Assembly: GCA_963931865.1 (NCBI GenBank) | Contig: OZ007518.1 | Span: forward strand, 263,064-327,063 | Source: Axinella damicornis | Lineage: Eukaryota > Porifera > Demospongiae > Axinellida > Axinellidae | Length of the DNA: 64,000 nucleotides | Reading direction: 5' to 3' | Shown here: piece by piece, positions 11,401 through 24,300 of the stretch | Layout of the letters: every line of letters starts with the position of its first letter | How positions within the stretch are numbered: position 1 is the first letter of the stretch | Made by a program: the position numbers and the translations under genes | Notes under the pieces: model-generated | What the model was told of the DNA's origin: nothing | The model's input: only the letters and a program-made list of their open reading frames with translations | Databases searched by the model: none

Positions 11401-13674
11401 GTCCGCTTCTCACGGACGCGAGTCTGTTGCAACTTGATCTGGTGTAGCTTGGTCTTGCGGTCGTACGATCGTGGGACGGGAGGGGTCAGAGTGTGGTTGT
11501 GATGGAGACGTATCTCGTGGAGGGGGAGTGTGTCGGCCGGGACTACGGTGCTACTGGATATTGGCATGGAAGGAGGAGCGCTTCTCTTGATCAGAAGGAT
11601 ATTGTCCTTAACTGATACGTTCACTGGGAGCCACTTGGTCCTGAGGAGGGGAATGAGGGAGGGAGATGAGAGGAGGGAGGGTGTGTGAGGAGATGAGAGA
11701 TGGTGTTGGGGGATGAGAGGAGGGAGGGTGTGGGATGGTGTGGGGAGATGAGAGGAGGGATGGTGTGAGGAGATGAGAGGAGGGAGGCAGATGGGATAGC
11801 AGTTGGCATGGAGGGGTACATTCTTATAGTGTTTTCCCCATTCACTGGTACATGTGTGATCATGTGTGTGTGGTCTGAAGCACCATTGCTGGCTAACTGC
11901 TTCAAGTGGACACTGAAGTGCTTCGCAACAGTGCACTTAGCCAAAGCAGGGAGTAAACAAACACGACCACTTCCCTTCCTAGGGAACAAAGCCTCCACTG
12001 AGCAGACATTCCAGGGGTCACACAGCAGGGCTTATACAGTCAGTCAACCACAACACGGGATAGGGGGGTCCAGCTACTACCACACACACCATCACACACA
12101 CACACACACATACACCACACATCATGGGGGCACACAGCAAAGCTTATACAGTCAATGAACCACAACACAGGATAGGGGTCCAGCTACTACCGCACACACC
12201 ATCTTGATCTCACACACATACACACCCTCGCGCTGACATCCTCATGTCTCAGGCAGCTCTGCATACTATCTACTGACTGGCTCTGCATACTGTGACCTAT
12301 CCACACCAGTGGAAGCTCACCTCATTCCCAGGATGGTGGAAGCGATGTCATCAGTGACATGGTGTGCTAACTATAAGGCAGGCTCTGATAGGTGTGAGAT
12401 CAAGCATGAGGGAGGAGGAGCTAGAGGTTAAGTGATCATGGCACCCTCGAGGGGATATCTGTCCAACTGGTCCCTTCCAATTGGTCTCTGTGGTCCCCCC
12501 CCCCCCCCCCCCCCCCCCCGCACGGCTACTGAGATCATGCAATTCTGACCAACCCCTCGTACATCTGTTGGGCCAAGGAGGGGGAGCCGTACACTTACCG
12601 AGTTCCTTTCACCCTCTTGTCCAGCTTCACGAACACCTGCCAGTCGCGTTCCATGCTGAACTTCTTGGTGAGGTCATCCTCGTTGACGAACTGTGTCTGC
12701 ACCATGCGGTCCAGGCTCGAGTTGCTCAGTCTACGCTGCTTCAGGGCGTCCACGATCTGGACCTTCCGGTTCGTCGTGGTACGCATACTCTGGGTCTTTC
12801 TAAAGGGGAGATTACTAGGGTCATAGGATTCCTCTAAGAATTCGGTCGGGACGCTGTCGTCGAGGGCCGTCCACTGTAGATCACTGATCATGGCATCGGC
12901 AGCGCACACTGCACCGTGCTCACCATGGCCGACTGATATCTTCTTCTGCACCGCCTTTGGAGCTTCTTCAAATTTCTCCCAACTTGCTACGGGTTTTACT
13001 TCAGCAGGGGTGGGGCTCCTGTCCTGCTGTTCAACAACGCCATTGCCAGCAGGTGGGGGCGTGTCAGATGTATCGAAACCGATCTCTGTGTGCTGTGCTA
13101 GTGGTGTACCGGCCGACGTCGGAGTCTCCAGAGTGTCTAGCTCGGCTTCAAATCTCTCCCATGATTCGGAAGTCTTCGAATGACTCGACTCCGCACGCTC
13201 ATGGCGAGGTTTGTTCATTTCTACCACCACGGTCATCTCCTGCGCATGGGACGATCGGACAGGAGAGGTATACCTGTCGACACCATTTGCTGTACAGCCG
13301 TCTTGTGACGAGGTTACGGACCCGAAATCACTGCTGGACAACTGTGCCTGTTGCTGATCGTGAATGTTGGAAGTAGGTACAAAGTATTCCGAAAAGGGAT
13401 TGGTGCTCCCAAAACGCTCCTGTTGTGAAGTTGAGACAGTAGTAGCGGAGGGGGGACAGGTGGCGGTGGGAGTGGCGTCGATACTATGCGAAGAGCCGCC
13501 ACTTTGCGGAGGAGGCTCCACAAAGCTATCACCGAATCCCCCTCCGGGCGTCAGCCCTTCCTCCGCGCCCGTACCAGCTGTTTGCGCTTCCTCCGACCCG
13601 AGCTGCCTCAGCATGCCGAGGTCGTCGGGCGAAACGTCCAGAAAAGTAGTCGAAAACCGATCCACTGTAGCCAT
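8415..13674 (-). CDS. STON: Stonin (mu-homology endocytic adaptor)
   Basis: Three exons on the minus strand: 13674-12599, 11640-10523 and 8596-8415. All joins are GT-AG with compatible phases, giving 791 aa. The acidic, disordered N-terminus holds an NPF motif (92-94, STNPFSEYF), the classic ligand of EH domains of Eps15/intersectin, and WxxF motifs (SWERF at 172, SWEKF at 232) of the kind that bind the AP-2 alpha ear. [11 protein letters not shown] (about 344) opens the stonin-homology region. The rest is a mu-homology domain recognisable in [53 protein letters not shown] and [17 protein letters not shown]. Stonins sort synaptotagmin-type cargo into clathrin/AP-2 vesicles. The start is the first ATG; an upstream GTG in frame was rejected. 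It diverges from the CFAP90-like gene. STON1 and STON2 cannot be told apart; one pre-duplication gene is likely. Confidence 0.87.
8605..9190. repeat. Polypurine minisatellite in stonin intron 2
   Basis: About 590 bases of GGGAGGGAAGGGAGTGTGTGA-like units (18-22 bp, variable). On the stonin coding strand it is polypyrimidine and ends within 10 bases of the acceptor at 8597. Confidence 0.9.
9200..10522. other. Remaining stonin intron 2
   Basis: Non-coding. It contains three diverged copies of a unit with TCATGTGATTRTCACATGACC and CCCTGGAGAGCACATGG (near 9530-9600, 9984-10100 and 10135-10220), a small palindrome at 9475-9509, and a run of more than 25 C at about 10460-10486. Confidence 0.65.
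11641..12598. other. Stonin intron 1
   Basis: Starts at the acceptor with about 150 bases of GGGAGATGAGAGGAGGGAGGGTGTG repeats (polypyrimidine on the coding strand). Then comes a ~110-bp direct repeat (12010-12080 and 12125-12200, AACCACAACACRGGATAGGGG) and a poly(C) run at 12496-12519. Confidence 0.65.
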
Positions 13675-14415
13675 GATCACGGTCAGATTTCGCACCTACG
13701 ATCGTCGTCGATGGGGGAGGGAAGCGTATCAATGGGTGAAACAAGATAGTTGATATTAGTACACAGCAACAAAACAAAAGAACGTTGCTGCAAGCTGGGC
13801 CTTCATATCATAGCACGCAGGGTGTAGTTGGCACGCAGGAATTAGTAAACTATCTACGCAAACAATGGCAAATTATGATTGAGTTTATGATAATTCTCGC
13901 TCACCTCGAGTTCCTTGGTCAATCCAGGCGCATTAGATGTAGTGCAGTCGCTAGATCTGCCGGGTCTGGATGGAAACGGGCACTTGATTCAAGCATCCGA
14001 AGGGGTGACCACAAGCCGTACCACGAGGATTAGATCAAAGCGTTCTTCCACAAATTACTTCCTGCCGCGTACTACTCCGTGTTCTCCGTTTATCTTAGCA
14101 ACAAGCCACGCCCTTTTTGCAACTCTTGCAGCGCCGCGATGGGATGGGCAGGGCTGCCTGAGCACCGACTGTTGATGTTTCCTCTGTAAAACGTAACGTT
14201 CGTGATTGCTGCAATAGTGCCCGTTCTCATAACAGTTTCACGATTGTAGAGCTTGTTTTTCGTTTCATTTTTCGTGGACAAAGGCCTCAAACATGTCAAC
14301 CTGAGTCTTCCCACTGTTGTACATGTGTTACATGTAGCTGGTATGGTCAGGCAATTGTTTACTCTATTTCTCTCCTCTCAGCCACCAGGATAGGCTGCTG
14401 CTATAGCCCACGGCA
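13675..14415. promoter_or_regulatory. Divergent upstream region of stonin and CFAP90-like gene
   Basis: The 741 bases between the two start codons, which face away from each other. A CTCTCCTCTCAG| acceptor-like site at about 14379 just before the CFAP90-like ATG suggests a non-coding 5' exon on that side. No TATA box was recognised. The promoter role is inferred from geometry. Confidence 0.4.
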
Positions 14416-14892
14416 ATGGCTGCCTACCCGGGAGAAGGGTATAAGATGTCCAACTACGGCCTCAAGACGTACACGCCTGAGCAGATGAAGGAGCAGTGGA
14501 GGGAGAGCGTTGAGAGGGAAACCAAGTCCACCAAGCATCACTCTCCTCCCGAGATTGAGCCGTGTCCTGAGACAGAAACATCGGGCACCTCACAGCAGGT
14601 CAACTATTTCAATAACGACAAGAGATACGCAACTATTTCAACGTATGACCGCACATTTCACGTGGAAGAGGGCTACTCCAGTAAACTGAAGAGGGATGAC
14701 CTGCAGCACACTCAGGGATTGGATGTGCATGCGGAGGAAGTGGACAAGAGTGTGCCCATACTTACATCATCGGTATACGGCCACAGAGTACCGCTTGAAA
14801 CACCAAATCGGAGGCATGTCCGTGTAGGGTTGGTCAAGCGTGAGTTCTACCGTTCCTGTGGCACCAACATACAGCCAAGTCAAAGCGCTTGA
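14416..14892 (+). CDS. CFAP90: CFAP90/C5orf49-like ciliary protein
   Basis: Single-exon 158-aa protein. A short charged N-terminus (TYTPEQMKEQWRESVERE) is followed by the region that resembles the C5orf49 family: YFNNDKRYATISTYDRTFH, EEGYSSKLKRDDLQH, a VPILTSSVYGHRVPLE block and VRVGLVKREFYRSCGTN. As recalled, that family has the order 'YDR-F-GY-KLHRDD', 'VP-L-SS-YG-R', 'EFYR' and is expressed in motile ciliated cells. No membrane segment or signal peptide. The ATG at 14416 is the first in frame and sits 37 bases after a probable 5'UTR acceptor. A polyadenylation hexamer AATAAA occurs only at 15927. Family assignment is from motif memory, not alignment. Confidence 0.6.
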   Translation: MAAYPGEGYKMSNYGLKTYTPEQMKEQWRESVERETKSTKHHSPPEIEPCPETETSGTSQQVNYFNNDKRYATISTYDRTFHVEEGYSSKLKRDDLQHTQGLDVHAEEVDKSVPILTSSVYGHRVPLETPNRRHVRVGLVKREFYRSCGTNIQPSQSA

Positions 14893-17884
14893 CTCACTCG
14901 TGTAGCGAGGCAACAGAACTAGTAACCACTGTCATTCTGTGCTACTTGTATCAACTGTTTGTATTATGATCCCTCTTTCATCCCTGGTGTGTCCCTGGAC
15001 AGATTCCTGACAGCCAGCGGCGAGCATTCGTGGTGTTAGGACCACACTGGTTAGGACTCATAATAGGAGATGGGAGAGTTCAGAGGATATATCCAGTGAT
15101 TCTGTCCTGTCCAATGCTCTTGTACATGTGTTGAGGGCCCTACTGTCTGCAGCATCACATGAAGAGGATTGCTTTCAGCATTAGGTGCCTAAATATCAAG
15201 TCTACTAGATTGCAGCACGCTTTTTATACCTCAAACAATCAAAACTGGATGGTGGGAGGCTAGCCAAGCAACGAGTTAGGGACACACCATAACCGTGACC
15301 ACTGTTTGAGGTATAGCAGCTAGCTGCAGTTTTGGGGGATTTTTGCAACCACTTTGTATGCGGTCACTCCATAATTATAGTGATAGGGTCGAAACAGACC
15401 CTTGTTAATGAAATATGCCCGTAGGGACGAGACAAGTAGAGCGACCTTGCTTCAGACACTGAGGAGGGTAGCTATAGCATAATGCACGAATTACTGATGA
15501 TGTCGTGTTGTGTAAGAGTGCGATACGAATGTAGCATACTGATGATGTCGTGTGGTGTAAGAGTGCGGTAGCAATAGCATACTGATGATGTCGTGTGGTG
15601 TAAGAGTGCGGTAGCAATAGCATACTGCACGATTCACTAGCTGATGATATCGATGTCGTGTGGTGTAAGAGCGTGACAGTACCACTACTGATAGCAGGTC
15701 AGTTATCAGCATCCCCGGGTGGCCCCACATTCTATTTCCTTGTTCTATAAGGTCACCATGTCAGTGTTCTGGTACACAATTGGGGGATGTCTTTCAATCC
15801 TGCCTCATGCATCCGTACACTTCCAGTACGAAATCAGAATGTCAGTTCTCTTGTCAGTTGACCAGATACGCAGTCAGCAGGCTTCCAGTGAGACACGTTG
15901 ATGAAATATAATGTCCCTTACGATGCAATAAAATGACTACATTACGGGAGATTACTACGGACCTAGGTAATCTCAATAACTTCTCCAATGCATGGACAAA
16001 GTACTGGCACACAAAAGATGACTAGCCTTGTTCCCAGGAGGCTACATAGGTAGCTAGCTAGTCACTATCATAATCGGTTGTCTTTATGCCACCATAAGTT
16101 GAGCTACCAGCTAGCAGGGCCTAAAATTATGGGCTACGGCTAGTAGCTAGCTTGTGTCCAAAATGGTTTCCATTTGGCCGGGCTAGTAGTACGTGTCACT
16201 TGAGCTAGTAGCTAGCTAGCTAGCAACGAGTTGTTATAAGATCGCACCAGTAGCTATACCACGTACTGCCTCATCCAATAACTTAAAGCCTCCAATGCAG
16301 CCAGCTCGGATGATTCTGGCAAGGCCTGACGACTGGACATCACTTCGAACAGAGTTGTTGGCTAACGTCTTACGGATGTGATGGAATCGAACCCAAGCTA
16401 GACTTTGACACTTGTGTGCATGGACACTAACGATGACACTAGCTAATCATTCCCGCATAGCAACGATTGGTGGTAAAAGTAGCTAGTATGCATATGATCA
16501 AAGTTGACGTCGCTGAAGTGAGCACAAACGACCAGCCTTGTTCCCAGGCGGTCGGGAACGCTACACAACAGACATTACTCCGAGTGAGTAGCTAACGTTG
16601 TTTGGGGAATTCGTGCTATCTAGCTATCATAGCTAGGGACTCAGGATAATGCATTCCTCATAGCTAAGTCTCACTTCATGATCACGTTTCCCAGATATGA
16701 GTAGCTAATGATCCCTGCATGCTCACTAACTGGGATATTAGGCTTATACTGTGACATGGCTGCAGGAGATGAGGCTAGCTTGCTGCATGGCTCAGCTGCC
16801 TTTCAACACTTAGCCAGCTGGCTATATTATAATTATCATGAAATTGGGATTATACGCTCATAAGTTACCTGCAGCCGTGACAACCCTGCTTGTGCATAGC
16901 TAAGAAATTTGAACATGACAAAACAGAGAATGAATGAATTAACATCCGATCATCATCTGCATGCCCCTCTGCTCCTGCACCAGGGGTTCTTTGGAGGCCC
17001 CCCCCCCCCCCCCGGGCGCGGGGGATCCATTCTCTCCCACTTGGAAACACACCCCAACCCTATTATTTTAGGCATACTGTCACATGCAAATTTCGGCTCC
17101 CTTTCGTACATTTTCTACGAGGAATACCGTTCACCTGCTCACTTATCCCTTCTCTTGTCTGTGACGACGGCATTTCATCCGAGTGACTAGTGAGCAGTAA
17201 AATTTGTAATGTGAATAGTAGCTACAATGAGTAGCTAACTAGGGGCAAGAACAGTTCCTGCTGAACCGCGATTGCTTGCTTCAAGGAGACTCTAGACAGC
17301 ACAACTGTAGCTTGCTAGTCTTCATCAGTAAGGGGAGGATTCAGTTTTTTCTCTGCCCAGGTTAGAGCCGCTTCTGATGTTCTGTAGATTATTACATGCA
17401 GCAGCAACGAATTTGATTCACAGCACATGGCCCTTGGGCGGGGGTGGTTGTAAATATGTTTGTTACGTAATGTCTAGCTTTATTTTACTCACATCAAAGC
17501 GTAGTAATCCAATTAGAGTTTAAGAGCTGTAATTAGAGCTAGCGAGATAAAGAAGTCTTTTAAAATTCTTGTCCCAAACAAGCACGGTGTCGCGTTATCA
17601 ATCAAGTGTTGAATTGGGCGTCACGGGTGGTGCTTTATAAGCGAGCGAAGAGGATCGATCCAGGAGCGGCTGGACGTACAACTGAAGCAAATCTTGGATG
17701 TCTTGAAGAGATCGGTCGCAAGTTTGTGCACTCATTCGTCTTGAACGATCGTGCTAGTACAGAGCTGGAAGTTCTGTCGTAGCTCCGACCGCGCTCTGCT
17801 GTTGAGAGATAATTTGTGACGGATTGTTTCTGCGGGTGTCTTTTATTTTTGTGTACACACTCGGGAAGTGGCGAAGACAAAGCG
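14893..17884. other. Intergenic, repeats only
   Basis: No gene recognised in ~3 kb. It holds a short hairpin (TTATACCTCAAACA near 15218 with TGTTTGAGGTATA near 15303), the 44-bp array at 15486-15680, two TAGCCTTGTTCCCAGG arms (about 16022 and 16533), TAGCTAGC-rich DNA and a poly(C) run at about 16999-17013. The last few hundred bases presumably hold the promoter/5'UTR of the receptor gene. Confidence 0.55.
15486..15680. repeat. 44-bp tandem repeat, about 4 copies
   Basis: Unit contains TGATGATGTCGTGTGGTGTA followed by AGAGTGCGGTAGCAATAGC; the outer copies are diverged. Confidence 0.85.
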
Positions 17885-18315
17885 ATGAAGTGGCTGGCGG
17901 TGTGTGTGATTGCCATCCACTTACTCTCGCAGTCGCGAACAGTCATGTCATTATGTATAGACGACGATAACAGCCCGTTCATCCCGCTGAGCTGCTGTGT
18001 CAACGAGACCGAGATCGCCTTCCAGAACTGTCAGTGCGAAGACACCTGCGACCGTGAAACCCCCAAGGTGTACACCTTGTTCTGCCCGGAGATGCCTGAC
18101 ATCCCTCTACTGCAGGACACGCACCTTGACAACGACGTAGGATGCCTGTGAGTTTGTGTGCGTTGATCACCATTACGTGTGTGTCTGTATTAAAGTCTAT
18201 ACAGACATTATCATATAATTAGACGCCACGTCGCCGGAAACAATCCCAATGGAAGTCCTAGTACACCCCCCCCCCCCCCCCCCCCCCCCAACACACACAC
18301 ACACATACACACACA

Positions 18316-18353
<38 letters not shown>

Positions 18354-21300
18354 AGACACGTCACCTGATCCCCTGATTTTGCTCACTTGCACGCACACTC
18401 GCACACCCACTTCTGTACCAGCTGTAGATAGTGTGATAGGACGAGGGCGGTGGTCGGTTCAGTGTGTGACGTACTGACGGCTACAACCAGGGGGGGGATA
18501 GTGACCCCAGTTTCTGCTGAAATGGGCACAGCATACCGTCTTTCTCTGCATTACCAGGCACTAATGAGTCACTGTGGATTTGCCGAGGTTACAGGGTAAC
18601 TGTCGGTTAGCTCCATGTGTCACACCATCACCTGCACGGCCTCGTAGTCCCTTGCGTTGCCTCGTAGTCCCTTGCATGCCTCGTAGTCCCTTGCGTGCCT
18701 CGTAGTCCCTTGCATGCCTCGTAGTCCCTTGCGTGCCTCGTAGTCCCTTGCGTGCCTCGTAGTCCCTTGCGTCGCCTCGTAGTCCCTTGCGTGCCTCGTA
18801 GTCCCTTGCGTCGCCTCGTAGTCCCTTGCGTGCCTCGTAGTCCCTTGCGTCGCCTCGTAGTCCCTTGCGTGCCTCGTAGTCCCTTGCGTCGCCTCGTACT
18901 CCCTTGCGTCGGCACCTGTACATGTCGTTCATTAATGCATTGTAACCAGGTTGTGGTACGGGGACCAGCCTGGTTGTGGTACGGGGACCAGCCTGGTTGT
19001 GGTACAAGGCACCAGCCTGGTTGTGGTACGGGGACCAGCCCTTCTATTATACTTAGTACTTGTTGAGGATTGCTGTTGTCCTGTTATGGGAAAACAGTGT
19101 CTGCTAAAAATGATTTTTTGGGACTATTGTACGCCTCATTCATTCTGAGTGCCAGTGGCATAATAGATTGTTGCTCTTTGCAACAGTCAGTAGAGACCTA
19201 TACCCACCTAGCCACCAGCCACCTTGTCTGTGAGACAATGGTGGATCCAAGTGTTCCTATTTGGCTCATGCAAAAGAGAAGAGTGTGTGTGATGCATGAC
19301 GCATCGTTTGTGATTTTCTGTCGGGGGAATTTTTCATTGTTTGTGTATTTGAATTGCACAAGACAAGTTTGTGTGAGAGGGAATTGAGGTGTGTAGACAA
19401 CAGTGACATGGTATCTGGCCGGAATTCACAAGGTCTTGGGTTGAAATCTTCCCGTGAATCCCATTCTCCCCATTGTTTCAATCTGATATGGCCACCTAGG
19501 GCTCCTGTGCATTGGTAGATGAGAAGAGGACTCTTTCTAGCCTCGTTCCCAGGCCCCACCCAGCTCTTCGTTGCTTGCAGAATGGTAAAGTGGGGAGTGC
19601 CTGGTATCTTTTGTCACGTGAGCTTGTCATAATCAGCAAACGGCAAAACGTTTCGGATTGAAAATGCATATATTGTTCAACCAACTACATGTGCAACACT
19701 TGGTGTGTATGACAGTCGCCCCCCGCTAGCTAGAAACTTGAGGTAAGTTACCTGGTACCTTAGCTCTTCTTGCTGTTCTGAGCTCCAGTGCACCCACATA
19801 AGTCCTTTCTACCCTTGATGTCATGGATGTGAGAAATGATACCAGGCCCTCTGCGTTTTTCGTGCAACCGAGAACGGCACGGGCCTGGGAACGATGCTAT
19901 ATACTTTCTGCTCAAACGTTGTCATTGCATGAGGTTGCTTAGCGGCCACGGGCCGTCAATCACGAGGCACGGGCCGTCAACCACGAGGCATGCTGTTGCT
20001 GGTTTGTCACATGGAGCAGGCATTTGGTCGGGGCCATAACTGCTAATAGCTGGCAATTTAAGGCCTTTCTCATCCTGTGTAAGTAATGGATCCTCACTCT
20101 GATTGGTTGAATCCAGTTTGTACATTACATAATGCCCCACAAAGCTGTTCATTTACAATGATCTTTGGCCATCAACTGACTTCCTTTGTTCCTGGCCATG
20201 CCCACCCTATTATTGGATGCCTGTAGTATGACAACAACAGATTCACATGACCTCACATGACCTCACATGCAAGAGGGTCGGAATGTGTTGAGCTGTGTAC
20301 CCCATTTCCAAGGTCAGACATCCAACAATAAGCAAGGAGCTAGCTATAGGTACAGCTAGGGACGATCTCTCGTGTGAGAGGGTCGGAATGTGTGTACCCC
20401 ATTTCAGGCATCCAGCATAAGCAAGGAGCTAGGGAGCTTGGGACGATCTCTAATGTGAGAGGGTCGGAATGTGCTGTGGCACACCATTTCTGATTCTCAA
20501 GGTCAGGCATCCATCAATAAACAAGTTAGGGGCTAGTTTTTATTGGGGGGATAGTGTATGCATCTGAGAGCTTGTTCTTCTTGCGGCTCAAACATTCCAA
20601 CTGATTGGCCTCTAAAATCACAGACACCAGCCTGCTGGCCACCTACCTGTGCATGTAATGTTGCTCCCAGTTGATGTTGCCATGACACTGGATCCCAATT
20701 AACTTGGCCAAAATCTACTAGTTGACAAGCAAGAAAGCAAATACTTTTCTGGGAAGAATTAAAAGGGATTTAGTGATGGCAGGCAGTCTCATGAAAATCA
20801 ATTTGCTTGTAATTAATTTTGTCTAGGGTATGTGAACATGATTTCGTAATTGGATCTTCATGTGCACAGGATTGAACAACACAACGGAAGTCATCCCTAT
20901 TAATTGCTTGTTTCCTCTTGTTTCAACCTGTTGTGTAGCTCTAGTGTGTGTTGTTGATGGGCTGCCAGCCAAATAGGCCGAAATGGCATCTGTGAACTGG
21001 TGTATTGCTATAATGTGTATTTTATGGGTGGGTTCAGGCAAGAATTCAAAGGGATTCCTACGCAAACATGTCTGATCAGCCTCCTGACAAGCAGTGTGAT
21101 AGCAGTGCCTCCTCTATGAATGCAATCACAGTGGCCCAGTGCTATATTGACTGATGTTTATCTCAGGGTCGGGTGTGGGTATGGGCTGAGAGAGGAAGCA
21201 ATGCTTGCAGTAGTAAACTTCCCGCTCAGCAAAAGCTGAATGTGCTGGTGTGGATGTGTCTGTGTAATCGCATTCCCAGGTCTTATCCACCTGCAATTAT

Positions 21301-24300
21301 TGATCGCTTGCAGTATGCAGATTCGTAGGGAGATTTGGTCGTAAGCAGGATGTCAGAAGGGGGGGCCAGTGCCTGAATCAGTGATTGTAATAATTTGTGT
21401 TTCTGTCTGTCCGTGTTCTGAACAGCGAGCACCTTGCAAACATTTGAGCCTCCAGCCGTCGGATGAACATTGCAAAAAAAGGGCCTCAAGACCCTTTGTC
21501 AGGCACTGCCCCCCGGGTGTCTGCCCTCTGTCTACCTGACACCATGCACATGACCAGATCTCCCAGGCTTTCCCCCTCCGTGCAAGCGATCCAAGACTGG
21601 AGGTGGGAACGGCCTGGGAACAAGGCTACTATAACATCATGTATGTGTGTGCTTGTGTTTGGGTGTGTGAGGCTGTGAGCATGTGCGTTTGTTTGTGTGA
21701 GGATGCAGTCGCCTGCTGTAGGGACTTCACTCGATTAACATCCTTTGACCACATCCAACTATCTGATAATCTTGTACTGGTCAACATTCGTGCAAACAAT
21801 GACGGCATTCTTTCTTCCAAGAGGTGTTTGGAAGCAGGCGAGTTTGATTTAACTCTTTGAGGGCCCTGCCTCATTCCCAGGTCCGAGAGAGGGAGGAGAA
21901 AGGGGCCTGGGAGTGAGGCTATTGAGGACTGCAGCAGCATCATGGGAATAGTAGTGTGGATGAGCTCATTGCATGGCTGGGTAGCCATTGACTTTTGTCA
22001 ATGGGATATGTCAGGTGGCATTCTGAATTCATAGCCCAGACTTGGATTACACAGGAGCAGTGTTTGTGTGGGTGCAAATATTGCCAACAAGAGTTAGGAG
22101 GGATCAGTTCAGATCAGTTCAGATCAGGTTCAGATCAGTTCAGATTAGTTCAGATCAGTTCAGGTTCAGATCAGTTCAGATCAGTTCAGATCAGTTCCTG
22201 ATGGTTGAACTTTCTTCCTAACGTGTGTGTACCCTTTCGTACTGGCCAGACTCGGGGAAGGTACGGATTGCGGTCCCTTCTTGGAGAGCTAATTAGGAGA
22301 ACCTCAGAGTGTGTGGTTGTGCAGGAGGTGGTTGGACGCCCAATTGGGGCAGGCTCCCAATTGCGCTTACTCTGAAGAGCGTCCTGCCATTCTGCATTGG
22401 AGTAGTTGCCCTGTGCGCACATGTGCAGCATGCAGAGCGTGGCTGGCTCCACCCCCTTCAAAATCGTGCACAAAAACATGTACCTGGTATATAGTTAGCA
22501 AGGGCATAGCTAGGATTTGGAGACCGAGGGATAGAGTTCTCAGCGTGCACGAAGTGTGTGGCGAAAATTTTGAGCTAATTAATTATTCATGAATTCATTG
22601 CTTCCGCAGTGTGTGCAAACCGTTGCTCTCAAAATGCTACAGCAATATGCCGGTGCCCTGACTGTCCCAGACTTGGAGCACTATCCGCGTTAAGAGTATA
22701 TATACGCCAGCTCATGGTCAGCCTAGCTCCTGTCTCTAGCTGCCAGCTCATGGTCAGCCTAGCTCCTGTCTCTAGCTCTGTCATCAGATTGAACGTCCAT
22801 CGTACGTGTGCGAGGATCTAGGACTCCGGACACGCGCGTCATTATTCAGAAAAGCGAGGAGGCAACCGCCTCATTGCTAGCTATGCCCATGGTTAGCATG
22901 TCACCTTTCAGTAGTTGTGCCTGCAGTATGCCAAGGCTCAGCAAATACATGTACCATGCGGGGTAGGTATTCCAGGAATTCACTCTTGTTATGGTACAGG
23001 TGATCTGTGTAAATTCAAATGTTTCTGTACACACACTTGGTAGCTGTAGTAGAAATACTTGGTAGAGGTGACCCACTGCACTTAGCAGAGGTAATGGTCG
23101 CCTGCACACAGTGCCAAATTGTGGAGTTGGCTGAAGCCTATCCGTCTACTGGAGCCTTATCCCTGCAATGCAAACTTGGGGGCCACTCTGATTGGTATAG
23201 TGTGTGCTTGTCTGGTGAGCCCACGCTGTCCCGGGCAATCATGTCTGGTGAGCCGACGCTGTCCCGGGCAATCATTTGGTTGCAGCATACTAATCTGACC
23301 AGTGTTAACTCTTTCAAATTCTGCGGAGAATCCGACGACCCTGTGCTGACCTCCTTACTGTCCAGTTGCATGTAGGCTGCAACTCACTGTCTTCAGCTGC
23401 TGGTGATGTTCCCAGGCTCTGCTGAGAGGGAAGCTGAGCGACGTCTTCAATTGGCTTTGAGGATGCTTTCTTTATGTGTTTTTCCCATGTACATTCTTGA
23501 GCCAATCTGAGAAGATACTTGTAACGGTAACTGAGTACAGAGAACAGCTGAACTCTAGCAATAAAACTCTGGCTGGTTTTGTGTTACCGAGGTTCAGAGA
23601 GTACGAGAGAGTGTTTGTCGTTTCAAACTTGTCAACAAGAAGCGTAGCACAGAAAACACACAGCGCTGGCAGTTCAGACGAACGGACACCCACCATTTCA
23701 TGCGTGGAACTACACACAGACTTTTAGGCATTGTTCTGACCTTTCTATGCGTGATCAGTTCTGCAAGGGTGTTGAGACAGAAGGTGGATGGTTGAACAAG
23801 CACTCGTTGCATTGACTGAGATATAAAGACACACACACACACACACACACACATGCACACATGCAGATTAGAAACACGCAAAATATGTAAACCTGCAAAC
23901 ACACAATCACATGTAAACACACACAAACATGCATAACATACACACATGTAAACACACATGTAACACAGCTGCTAAACACACACTATACTAGCCAGACCCC
24001 TGTGGTGTGTGCCAGCTGTCATTGAAGTTTATTGTGAGGTTGAAAGTGATTTTACTTCTGTTTGTGATCACATGACTTTGCTTGCGGTACTGTTAGTTTA
24101 ATGCTTGTACCAGATGGCACGCATCGTCGGTGCTGATCTGTCCGGCTACCACCCCTGCTGCATAGTAGTGTCTGAGCAGTTTGTATTAGCATGTATAGAT
24201 AGCCGAGTAGATGCATAACGATTAGCAAGCTGGCTGTGCCATATATGTCCTATGGTAACAGTGTAAACATGCGTGTTTGTACTACACACTGTTCCAAGTG

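Noticed and set aside
14416..14892. Treating the CFAP90-like frame as a random ORF
   Set aside because: Family-like motif order, an ATG just after a consensus acceptor and ordinary codon use argue for a real gene, though the name stays tentative.
18561..19007. Frames rich in GLRGTQGTTR / VPRSPLRRLV
   Set aside because: Translations of the 19-20-bp minisatellite in LGR intron 1.
22609..22821. Cys-rich frame CANRCSQNATAICRCPDC after an acceptor-like CTTCCGCAG
   Set aside because: Phase 1 at the acceptor does not fit the phase-2 LGR exons, and the second half is a short tandem duplication. Left open as a remote possibility.
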